From contig JAESIW010000109.1 in the NCBI GenBank assembly GCA_016802295.1, positions 4,519 to 53,938 on the forward strand: a DNA stretch of 49,420 nucleotides, given 5' to 3'. Within the stretch, counting starts at the first letter, position 1. Each line of letters opens with the position of its first letter. The DNA comes from Brachionus rotundiformis (taxonomy: Eukaryota > Rotifera > Eurotatoria > Ploima > Brachionidae). Under the pieces are notes generated by a model. It saw nothing but the letters and a program-made list of their open reading frames with translations. It had not been told where the DNA came from and did no database searches. The translations under genes were made by a program, and so were the position numbers. This document shows, in pieces, positions 1-9,904 of the stretch.

Positions 1-3000
1 TATAAGACAGGGAGTAAAGATAACATATCGGGCTTAATATTCCAGATTTGTAGATTTGATGTAGCTTAGTTTTCATATTCGACAGTCTCTTATCAATTAT
101 AAGTCCAACAACTAATTTTATTTTATCATTGAATACCTAAAATTGTAAATAGAAACTATGGCACTTTTATACTTTTTTTTTGGTACCTTTTATACTCAAT
201 TTTGTAATATTTATATTTTTTATACAAAAAACAGTGCCCCTTATTTAACGGGTCACTGAGCAAGTGGTCGGCGATCGGCCCTAGCTTAGAATTAATAATT
301 AAACTATTTTTATTGCGGCTGAGAGGAAGGATCATTCCTAAAATTGACTTGATGCTTTGGTGCCGATTCCATGTACCACTGGAACCAAACCATCAAGTCA
401 AGTCAAATAAAAGAAAGCTCAAAAGAAAGAATAAAATCAGCTTCTTATTTGAATTCAATAAAATTAAATAGAATTAATCAACTTAAAAATTTATCAAAGA
501 CTAGACTTTAAAAGATTATTTATGGTTAATGTCATCGATTGACAAGCAACTAAATAAAGAAAAGTGTCTCTGTTCTATCTATTCGATTAGCAGTTATACC
601 TTGCTATTTTCCCGGCACTTCATTTTTGAATAAAACCAGATTATCTTTACAAAATCTATATTGAAATATGTATTTGCTTTTAATATAAAAATTTATTATT
701 TAATAATTTTTTTAATTAAAAATTAGTCAATTCTTTTCAACTAATCTAATCTGAAAAACTAAAACTTTAATGTTTGAGCTCTTTTAAATAGAATACGCTT
801 TATTTAACAGTGTACTGTCATGTGGTCGGAAACGGCTTTTGCCAAAGAAAAAATAAATTAAAGAATTGCACAATTCCTCAACTTGAGCTCTTGTTTTTAA
901 GCTAATTATTCAATTTTAATTAGTAGGGCTTACTAATTCTTAAATTTAATTATTTTGTTCTAAAACTGATAATACTGACTGACAGTCCGGTCAGTTGTTA
1001 AAACAATGTGACCTGAATATTTTGACTTTGGAAAAGATTAATTTCCCTTTATTACCCTTAATTTGATGAATTTCTTAAACAGATCTTCAAAAATCTACTC
1101 AAAAAAAGCGATTTCATCAAAACGTAATTACTGAATAAAATAGTTTATGTCATTAAAATAAGAAACCAAATAAAAAACTCAATATATTTCAAATAATTAA
1201 TTAAAGTATTGGATATTAAATTAAATTGGATACTTGAAATAAATTTTTAAAAAAAGTTTAAAGCAAACTTCTACATATATAAATTTAATTCGATAGCAAA
1301 TATTTATCTAATTAAAAGTTATATTAAGCTTATTTGAATTAATTTTTGACACTGGTCCACTTTTAAGTGGCAAAATGCAGTAAACAAACTACCAAGTAGC
1401 CAGGAAACGACTAGAAATTTCCCATACAGTCCACTTTTATAATTGTTTACTCTTTCCTGGACAATTGAAGTCCGAATTTTGTCAGTTATTAAAATTTTAT
1501 TACCAAAAAAAGTAAATTATTTCAAAACTGAGCAGTTTTAAGCCCAAAAAATAAAGTCCACTGTCAACTAATCAGCCAAAATCGATCTAATCACTCAGTA
1601 TCTGAATTTTATCTGTTTAAATGGCTCTTCTATTTGTCTATTGGATTTTTAATCGGATAATTAAATTCTACACAACCAAAAGACTGTCCATGCCTAAAAT
1701 AAATTAAAAAAAACTTGAAATTAAACAAAGCGATAAGAATTAAATGAAAAGTTGTTTCTATTTGTTTTTTATCATGCAAAAAATGTCTAGCCATTATCAA
1801 ATAATAAAAACTTGTGTCTTTTATCAACTCTCCACCTATCAGGACTTAAGAACAGTCTTAGCTATTTAGCTTCTTTTCAGTTATAAAATGACCAACATAG
1901 AGGACCTCTATGTCTCTGGTTAGGCAACAGGCCTAGCAAAGACCGATCACTAGGAATTGAATAAACTAGTCTTAATTAAAAATCTAATTAAAATACATAG
2001 CAATAGTAGTCAATAAAGGCATCAATTTTAATTTTAATTTAGCTAAAATTAATCAATTTCAATGTCAATTGCAGGATCAATTAGTTAAACATAAGAAGTT
2101 ATCGTAAAAATATTTTCTGCTTTTTAATAATTTAGACCTAAGCTAACTAAATTCCATGTTTAAATTTCATTAATGGGTAAATATTTGCTGATTAAACCAA
2201 TTGAACGATTTCTCGTTTATAAGACTTTATAAATAATTAAGTCTGTAAAAAATTCGAAACAAAAATTGTAGTTAGTTGCCTTAGAGTGTTGTCGGTACAA
2301 GCCTACAATTTCTTAAAATAACAATCAGAACAAAAGAAACAGAGCGCCATTTAAATGTTGGCTCTAACTATTTGCTTTGCTATTTAAATACCAGATGCCA
2401 TGATTTGTTTTGTTAGCCGGAATTTGGTTTTATTCCGAGCCTTAATCGCTATTAGCTTATTGACAGTCTTGTTTTCAATCACTTAAAAAACATGGCCCAG
2501 ATTTAAAATCAATAGAGCTATTTTGTAATTTAGTCCGTTTGGTTGCTATTTTGAAGTCTTTGTTTACCTAAAAAAGCCTAGCAGTTTCAATTAACAGGGC
2601 TCAATGAAGTTTGTTTATATTTATAAGCAACAGACAACTTTGAATATCTGTGAAATGACACAGAGTCATAGAACATTCTTTAATATTTTGATTATTTAAA
2701 CATGTTCTCATTAAAGATTATATAGCTAGTTCAGCCAACACCCAGAACAACAGCAAACTAATCTTTCAATTATTCAGACGTAATAAACAACATATACAGT
2801 AAAGATTCTAGCAATAATGGGTTGATAAAGGCCGAGCCTTAAAGCAATTCGGGGATTGGAAAAATGGGTGATGCGTCAAACTATGCTAACCTGTCCCCTC
2901 CATCACAAAACCAAATTCTCAGTCAGTCAAACATTCTATAATGTTTTTAACTATTGAAGATAAAAAATATATTAGCAATTTTCTCAGTCAATCTTTATAT

Positions 3001-3690
3001 ATCATTTAGATAATATCTTTATTAATGAAAAGAGTTAAAAGGAACTTGATATACGGCAAAAAATTTTAATAAAATGATTCATTGGACTCAGTAAATTTAC
3101 AAAAACAAAACCGCTGAACAAAGCATTAAAGTTCGAGTCAATTAGACAAATTTATTATTAGCATAAGATATTCTTTCTCAAACAAATCTTCACTAACCAA
3201 TTATGTAAAAACGTATTTGAATTCCTAAGGAAAGATAGAGAGAATACTTCTTTTAATAAACAGTTATCAAAAGTAGAAGATCTGATTCATATTAATTGCA
3301 CTGAATATGATTTAGCATTCAGTGTTATTTTGATTGAATGGTGCCTTGAATGCAATAACTATGGACTAACCGACTCGATAAATACTATTTTCATTTAATA
3401 AAATATTGTATGTTGAATAATCTTAATCATTTTTTTGAATATAACAAACTTAATTTTTTACTTAATTGTAAAATGGATACTTAATTTTCTATCAATTTTT
3501 ATTTTAAATTGTCCATGGAGCTTAAACTTTAATTAAATAAATAAAATATTATCTATTTTTTACATTTTATAATCTTATATTCTATTACTTAACTTTTAAT
3601 GCTGAAATTCTTAGATATTAATTAAGGCGAATTATCATAAATAATCGCTACATTTTTTTATTTAATAAAAATACGCCTCGCCTCACAAGT
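1..3690. other. Gene-free AT-rich region
   Basis: No supportable coding region was found. The only longer open frames are short, low-complexity and lysine/isoleucine/phenylalanine-rich, as expected by chance in this base composition. Short GC-richer islets at about 235-290, 355-400, 1345-1450 and 2815-2915 may be fragments of old repeats, but I could not assign them to a family. Confidence 0.5.
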
Positions 3691-3699
3691 GGTAGCAGC

Positions 3700-4120
3700 G
3701 AATGGTTAAAAAAAGTTCTAAGGAAGACACCTATAATACTAGAGCTACGCTGATCAAATCAAAAGGAATATGTGACAATCGTCATATCTTTGTTTGACAA
3801 TCAAATTACATCTTTATAATAGTCTTGTAAAATCTGTTTTACTATATGCATCTGAATGTTAGAAAATGACTGATAGTGACTGTTAAAAGTCGAAATATTC
3901 CACAACAATCGTTCAAAAAATGTTTGAACTTAAAGCTTTTCTTTAGAACCGTCCCCAATTCTTCTATGCTCCACGAAAAATCAGGAATTATATTAAATTA
4001 ACAAGCAAGTATAGAAATCGGCAAATACAGCATTTTGCCGAACAGTTAGAGGCAAACAAGTGGTTAAAATTTTTGATATTTTCAGCAAAAAAATCAAACT
4101 TATTAAAAGTTTAAGAAGAA
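3700..4120 (+). mobile_element. Decayed LINE reverse transcriptase fragment
   Basis: Around 3807-3880 one frame reads YNSLVKSVLLYASEC, a stop, then KMTDSD. This resembles the stretch after the polymerase core in RTE/CR1-like non-LTR reverse transcriptases, where an SVLLYGSECW-like motif is common; the stop replaces the expected tryptophan. Further LINE-like words follow (QKMFELKAF, then an NRPQFF-like stretch) with frame changes. There is no intact ORF, so this is a dead fragment. Clade assignment is tentative. Confidence 0.55.
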
Positions 4121-4129
4121 AACAAGAAT

Positions 4130-5930
4130 AAATAAATATCTATTAATATCTCCTAGGTATGCCATAAACTCAATTCAAATAGATGTTGAAAATTATCAGT
4201 CTATCTAACTAACTACCTATCTGGCTAGCTAACATTTAAATTTGCTTGTATTACAATCAAATTTTATTTAAATGTTATTAATTACAACATCATGAGAGTT
4301 ATTATTTAAGATAGTTAACTTGTTTGATTAGTTTTTAGTTTTTGCTTTGGTTTCTTTATAAGACCCTCTGAGTAGTTAGACTAAATAAAATATAAACCTT
4401 TAGTTGATACTTTAATTTTGTTCCATTCCCTCACGAAAATCCTTATCAGCCCAATCGCACTTTAGTGTAAGTTACTGAGAGTAAATTATTTATAAAATTA
4501 TTAATAAATTATTTACCAGAACTTAACTAAAGCCACAAATAAATAATAAAATTTAATACTTCTGAAAATATAAACAAGGATATTAAATAAAGTAATCAAT
4601 TATTTCAAGCGATTAAATTAGCTTTAATTGTTTGAAATTAAACTAATTATCTAGTATTGTTGATAATTGAAATTTTAGTGTTCAAATTTATCAAATATAA
4701 AAATATCTCTCTCTGGTCTATAAAATACATTAAATATGCTCGTGATTAATCCGAAAAATTGCTACAAGTGCCAATCAATAGATTTTAATTAATTCGGATT
4801 TTGATTATGACGAAATTTTTTAATTTTTAAAAATATCCTTCCGTTGAGTAACTAATTGAATATTAAAATTTATATTTCTATAAAAAAAAATTTTGTTTTA
4901 TAATTTTTCTATTTTCTAAAGTTTATCCATTTCTATAATGAAATATAAATGATCTTTAAGACTTATCTTGATAAAACCAGACTGGAAAAGTGTCTGCACG
5001 CTCGCAGCTATCAACCCAAATTTTGGCCCTATTTTTCTTTAGCTGATTAGATTATTGAGAAAAGTTAGGCATCAAATTATCTGGATTAGAAATTGTAAGG
5101 CTTAGGACCAAGTTATCTTGTCTAAAAAACAGACCTTCTGGTAATCATTGATGCATTAAAAAGTCCGACAAACCAGCAACAACAATAACCATTTTAAATT
5201 CAAGAAAAGATAGCCATTGAATAATTGGGCAAAAGATTGGACTTACAATTTATACCAAAATAAATTTTTTACACAAAATCTGTAAAGATATATTTACCAA
5301 ATGTCAAGATGGACTGGCCTATTTGAAGCCTCAGATTCAAAATGTAAGCTTAATTTAATACCCTAAACTATTAATATAAAAATAACCAAAGTTTTTGCAT
5401 TGGTAAAATTTTGGAACATCTCTTAATTTTATTTGATTGACTTGCTCACTTAAATAATATTTTTTGTTTAAAATAAAATATCTAAAATTTATATTCAAAA
5501 TAAAAAAATATTTATTTACTGGTTTCATTCATTTATAAAATATTCAAAAATATACCAAAACAAATTGAGGACCTATTTCCCCAATAATATAAACGAAGCG
5601 AAAAATTATTTAAATTTTCCATAATAAAGTCAAAATACTAATTAATTAGAGTAATTAAAATCTCGAATTATTGACTTACAAACTTGATACGCACTGATGG
5701 CTGTTCTGTGAATACTTTCTCAAGTTATGATTTAATTAAAATTTGGTTAATAAAAAAAGATGGAATAGAATAAAGCTCTTAAATATGCAAATCGATCGAA
5801 TGTCAATACTAATTTGGATTCTAATCAAGCAAGTTTGTTAATAAATCGCATTAAGTGACTCCACGGGGGCTGATTGTTTTTAGCTCAAGTGAAAAATCGG
5901 GAGCTTATTTGATTCAAAAATTGTATATGA
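4130..5930. other. AT-rich intergenic stretch
   Basis: No gene was recognised. A simple CTAA/CTAT-like tract lies near 4198-4240. A short segment at about 5313-5365 resembles the reverse-strand LINE relic at 45482-45557 (both contain GAAGCCTCA and a TTTAATACC end), so it may be another fragment of that family. Confidence 0.4.
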
Positions 5931-5934
5931 AAAT

Positions 5935-6719
5935 GGTGCAAGTTTACCATATTAACATTAACTAAAAAAGTAAAATGTTTATCTTTTATAATTTTGATAG
6001 AATAGTAAAGTTGCGAAATAAAAATTTAAATTACAATCAAATTTGGTATTTTTGATTAAATGTCAATGCCTTGGAACTTTTTTCAGAAAAGAGTTCCTTA
6101 AATCTAAATTTTATCAAAATTCTATCACCAGAGTATGTTAATAGAGTAAACAATCAATATTATAATAACTAATTAATTTTTTAATGGTAAAAGTATAAAA
6201 AATTTAGCTTTGATCACACTCTCATGAGTTATAAAGTGATATTGATGATAGATAATGTGTTTTTTTTAGTTAAATTGATAAGAATATTAAAAATAATAAA
6301 AAATTAAAAATGTTTTTTTTTAATTTTAATTATTGAACTTTTGAATAGTCAACAAGTATCCTTTTAATTTAATAAATAGATAAATACAAACAGTTTTTTG
6401 ATATTAATTACTTTATTTTGAATCATCTTTAACACTGATTCCAATTATTTTTCCAGACAATGCCAACATAAAATTGCAATTATCTTATGAGATAATACCA
6501 AATGATTAAAAAAGCTAAATAAACATTAAAATAACAATTAAATTTGGTATTTTTGGTTTAATGTCAATGCCTTGGAACTTCATATTCTGGCACTTGACAC
6601 TTGCATTTGAATTGCGCAATCGAACATATTTTATTCTAGATCAGAAAAAGCTAATCAAAAATTATAAAAGATAAACACTTTATTATCTTAATTATTGCTA
6701 ATATGGTAAACTAGCACTG
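5935..6719. mobile_element. Non-autonomous inverted-repeat element
   Basis: The two ends are imperfect inverted repeats. The left end at about 5935-5995 reads GTGCAAGTTTACCATATTA and continues to TGTTTATCTTTTATAATTTT. The right end at 6658-6719, reverse-complemented, reads GTGCTAGTTTACCATATTA and the same inner block. Inside are two direct copies of a 45 bp unit (6034-6079 and 6535-6580), plus a segment shared with 21507-21700. No coding sequence is present. The outer bases resemble hAT-type ends (CAGTG-like on one side), but I found no clean 8 bp target duplication, so the superfamily is open. Confidence 0.6.
6126..6470. repeat. Dispersed repeat, copy at 6 kb
   Basis: The segment with TTTGATCACACTCTCATGAG at about 6209-6228 and the segment with CAGACAATGCCAACAT at about 6456-6471 both have close counterparts at 21507-21700. 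In this copy the two blocks occur in the opposite order, which suggests a partial tandem duplication or rearrangement. Confidence 0.5.
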
Positions 6720-7345
6720 TTTTTATTCAATTGGAATCAGCAATTACGATGTAATCAAATAAAGACATTAAGAACAAAAAAAAGTTAGTTTTAATTCATT
6801 TTTCAATTTTAAAATAAAAATTTATATCGATTCAATATTTAATTAAATAAATTATATTCTAGCAAACATGTGTATTTTATTGTGAATGAAGTGGCTAACT
6901 ATTACAAGAGAAATGGTTCTAAGGTACATATTTTGAGCTTAGATTCTACTAAAGCATTTGATAAGATGTGGAGAGATCCCCTTACTTGTTTAACTTTTGT
7001 ATTAATGAACTTTTAAAAGAGTGTACTAGTTTGAAAATTGGGGCTTCTCTAAATGGTATTAGAAGAGTGTTTCAGATTCGCAAATGAATGGAAAATGGAC
7101 TTTAATCCTAAAAAATCACTTAATCTTACAATGACCAGCTCTTGAGTGAAGTGTCAAGAAAAGTTTGAAATCAATGGTATTCAATTGTTGAATGTAGTCG
7201 GTTTTGAATACTTGGGTCTTCCATTTGGTAACAATTCATTCATTCCAGACTTTATAGAAGAGAAGTGGAGAAAAGTTGAAAAAAGTTTTCGTTATATGGT
7301 CTTGGTTGTAAACCAATGGTCTCCAATGCTTATCTGATTGTTTTT

Positions 7346-8233
7346 GACTTATATTTAAATGAGCATTAATTTAATTGATTTGAACAATAATAATATTGAG
7401 CATTAATTTTTTTTGAAACAACATTAATTATATTGGACAAGCATTAATTATTTTAAACGTGCATTTATCATATCAAACATGCGCTAATTAAATTTTTGAA
7501 CATTATAAATTTGCAGTTAACATTAATTTTAAAAAATTTACATTAATTTATAACAAACAACATTAATTGCTTAACAGTGCTACCATTAAGTACTTTTTAC
7601 TATGTATCGATACATTTTGTATAATATAAATACGATAGAGAAACTTGAGTCTTACATAAAATGGCAAGTCAACGAGTAGCACAATATATATGGCAAAAAA
7701 TATGGTACGTCTAGTATTATTTTAGGTGGGCTTGAAGCTTGGTGTCAACAATACAATTTAATAACAGATGATAATGACACAGCATGGGTTTCAAATTATG
7801 AAATTATATATGAAGATGAAATTGATGATGATAAAGAAAAAGGTGAAGAAGGTAGAAAATTCAGATTTTTTAACACAACAAAAGACTTTTATTAAATACA
7901 ACAATTTCAAACAGACTTCATCAGAAATTGTTAGCAAATTTAAAAGAGGCAGACCTGCAAAAGCTAAAGGTGCTTTATTAGTGCAATAATGGTTTTATTA
8001 ATGTAACTTTGATAAAAATTTTATGTTCATTTACTGGTTTTATAATGCAAAAAAAAAATTTTCTCATTGTTATGGTTTAAATTAAATAATGCTTGTTTAT
8101 ATATAATTTAATGCTAAATAAATGATAAATTTATGCTTAATTAGAGATTTTTTAATGATTTTAATTTACTGCTAATACCTTAAAAAATTAATGCTCATTC
8201 AGTATTTTTTTAACGCTCATTTAAATACAAGCC
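7346..8233 (+). mobile_element. MULE-type DNA element, non-autonomous, 9 bp TSD
   Basis: The ends form inverted repeats: left GACTTATATTTAAATGAGC, right (reverse complement) GGCTTGTATTTAAATGAGC. The 888 bp element is flanked by the 9 bp direct repeat ATTGTTTTT at 7337-7345 and 8234-8242; a 9 bp duplication is typical of Mutator-like elements. Subterminal zones carry many copies of CATTAAT on the left (7362-7570) and its inverse on the right (about 8090-8200). The interior at 7768-7989 retains the end of a MULE protein: KRGRPAKAKGALLVQ before a stop, the tail that usually follows a SWIM zinc finger in animal MULE transposases. The catalytic domain is absent. The element sits inside the older LINE. 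Confidence 0.8.
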
Positions 8234-8535
8234 ATTGTTTTTTAATTCAAACAGTATTGTCAGTCTATCTTAAGACACATTCTTGACAACATTTTAATCC
8301 CAAATAGCATGCTGAGTGAACTTGACACAAGGCAAAGTTCGTTAATTAAAAGAATTATTGGGCTGAAAAAATTTGCTCGTGTGACTCCTTTGTACAATTC
8401 GCTTAAATTGGAATCAGTTAGTGAGATTTATTTTAAACATAAAATTTATCCTTTAGAGAAATTGATGAGATGCCCATTAAGCAAATAAGTTTTCAATTTT
8501 ATTCGTGAAAATCAATCAACATCTGAAAAAAAAGA

Positions 8536-8574
8536 TACATCGTTTTGTGTACAACTTAATCGTTTAGAAAAGAG
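8536..8574 (+). repeat. Target-site duplication, left copy
   Basis: This 39 bp block starts TACATCGTTTTGTGTACAAC and is repeated without mismatch at 9471-9509. It flanks the LINE insertion and is host sequence of the older LINE frame (TSFCVQLNRLEK). Confidence 0.9.
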
Positions 8575-9470
8575 CGTAATAGACGTAACCAGGAATTGAA
8601 AGGTGGTGCTGATGGGAGGCACCGTTATGTTTATGGAGGGCAGGAAGTTCTACTGGGGCATCCGCTGGGGTGAGCTCAGAGAAATTTATAAGGCCGAATA
8701 AGAAGGCCACCAACCCTAAAATCAAATCAGTCAATGTAAATCTAACTTCTACTAATCAAATTTTTTTCTATTCAAATGCAACTTCCTTGGTCAACAAATG
8801 GAGCGACTTTAACTCAGTAATCGAGTACCATAATTTCCCACATGTAATTATGATCACAGAGACCTGGTTCTGCGACCATAGCATAGTCAGCCTTACTAAT
8901 TACAAGCTCTATAGCAGGAACAGAGAGGCAGTGCGTGGTGGTGGTGTTGCAATTTATGTCCGAAAGGACCTCGATAGTTTTGAAATAAATGAACATCGGC
9001 TACTGAAGCATTCTTGAGAAAGTCCAAAGACGAGCAACCAAACTCGTTCCAAGAATCCGTAACTTAAGCTACAGCGATCGCCTTTCCATCTTGGGTTTGC
9101 CCACTCTGAGCGATCGTAGGACAAGAGGTGACGTGATTCAAATGTTCAAGATAAGAAGCGGCTTAAACAACATAGATTGGGTCAGACCTCCCCCACATTG
9201 CAGCTCGCTCTCCCAACACGACGTATTAGAGGGCACAAAAGGCGCCTGTCCGTCCAAGCACCTACCAACTGCGCCCAGCGTGAAAACTTTTTAACAAATC
9301 GTGTGATTAGAGTGTGCAACAGCCTAGCAGAGAAAGTAATCTATGCCTCGACTGTAAACCAGTTCAAGAATAGATTCAATGCATCTAACTACCATAGATG
9401 TCTTCCTTGTAAGACGTCTCCGCAAGCATGCTTGTCGTAGCTTACTATTTATTATCATTATTATTATTAT
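8575..9470 (+). mobile_element. CR1-like LINE copy, internally deleted, 39 bp TSD
   Basis: The segment is bounded by a perfect 39 bp direct repeat and ends in an ATT-rich tail (about 9447-9470), so it is a complete insertion. The first frame (8670-9014) is part of the apurinic endonuclease domain (NQIFFYSNATSLVNKW, VIMITETWF, GGGVAIYVRKDL). It passes within a few bases into the carboxyl end of a reverse transcriptase (ILEKVQRRATKLVPRIRNLS, GLPTLSDRRTRGDVIQMFKI), so nearly all of the polymerase has been deleted. A frame change near 9225-9235 then leads to RGHKRRLSVQAPT and LTNRVIRVCNSLAEKV, ending at 9440. This copy is inactive. Confidence 0.85.
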
Positions 9471-9509
9471 TACATCGTTTTGTGTACAACTTAATCGTTT
9501 AGAAAAGAG
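9471..9509 (+). repeat. Target-site duplication, right copy
   Basis: Perfect second copy of the 39 bp block at 8536-8574, directly after the ATT-rich tail of the LINE. Beyond it the older LINE frame continues. Confidence 0.9.
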
Positions 9510-9904
9510 ATTGTTTAATAATTGTTTTGAGTATGAATCCAAAATCGTGAAAGCGTTAATTGAATTTACTTTAAAAAGTCTTAAAACCGGTCTTGTTGAT
9601 TCTGTCAAATTTGCTATATCAAATATAACTTATTATATGGAAACAAATCAGGAGTTTTTCTATCTATAAAATACTTAAAATAATCTAATAAAAGTTAACT
9701 ATGACTTTGGTTGATAGATGTGTGTAAATAGTTTGGAAAACTTGTTCATAAAGCTCAAATTATTTTGGATTTAAAAAACATTTTTTAGTTTATAAATTTA
9801 TTCCTACTTTTTTAAATATAGTAATGTAACTGTCAATGTGACTTCAAATTTAAATAAATAATAATAATAATATTAGAAAAAACAAAAAATAAAAGAAACT
9901 AATA

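Larger units (their letters stand above)
6867..9669 (+). mobile_element. Old LINE reverse transcriptase, broken by two later insertions
   Basis: The reverse transcriptase frame starts near 6867 (HVYFIVNEVANYYKRNGS) and includes LDSTKAFDKMW, a palm-domain motif. It skips to an LFNFCINEL-like stretch near 6985, then KMDFNPKKSLNL and VVGFEYLGLPFGN near 7100-7230. It resumes after the MULE insertion with SSLIKRIIGLKKF near 8330-8370 and ends at 9510-9669 with RLFNNCFEYESKIVKALIEF and a stop. Stops, frame changes and a deleted polymerase core show it is dead. The pieces read as one element once the insertions at 7346-8233 and 8575-9470 are set aside. The family is a non-LTR retrotransposon with a KYLGLPIG-like motif. 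Confidence 0.7.

Noticed and set aside
235..290. GC-richer islet that might be a tRNA or small RNA gene
   Set aside because: No A/B box pair, anticodon arm or known small RNA signature could be found; likewise near 2815-2915.
1630..1827. 65-codon reverse frame
   Set aside because: Low-complexity phenylalanine/isoleucine-rich reading with no homology signal.
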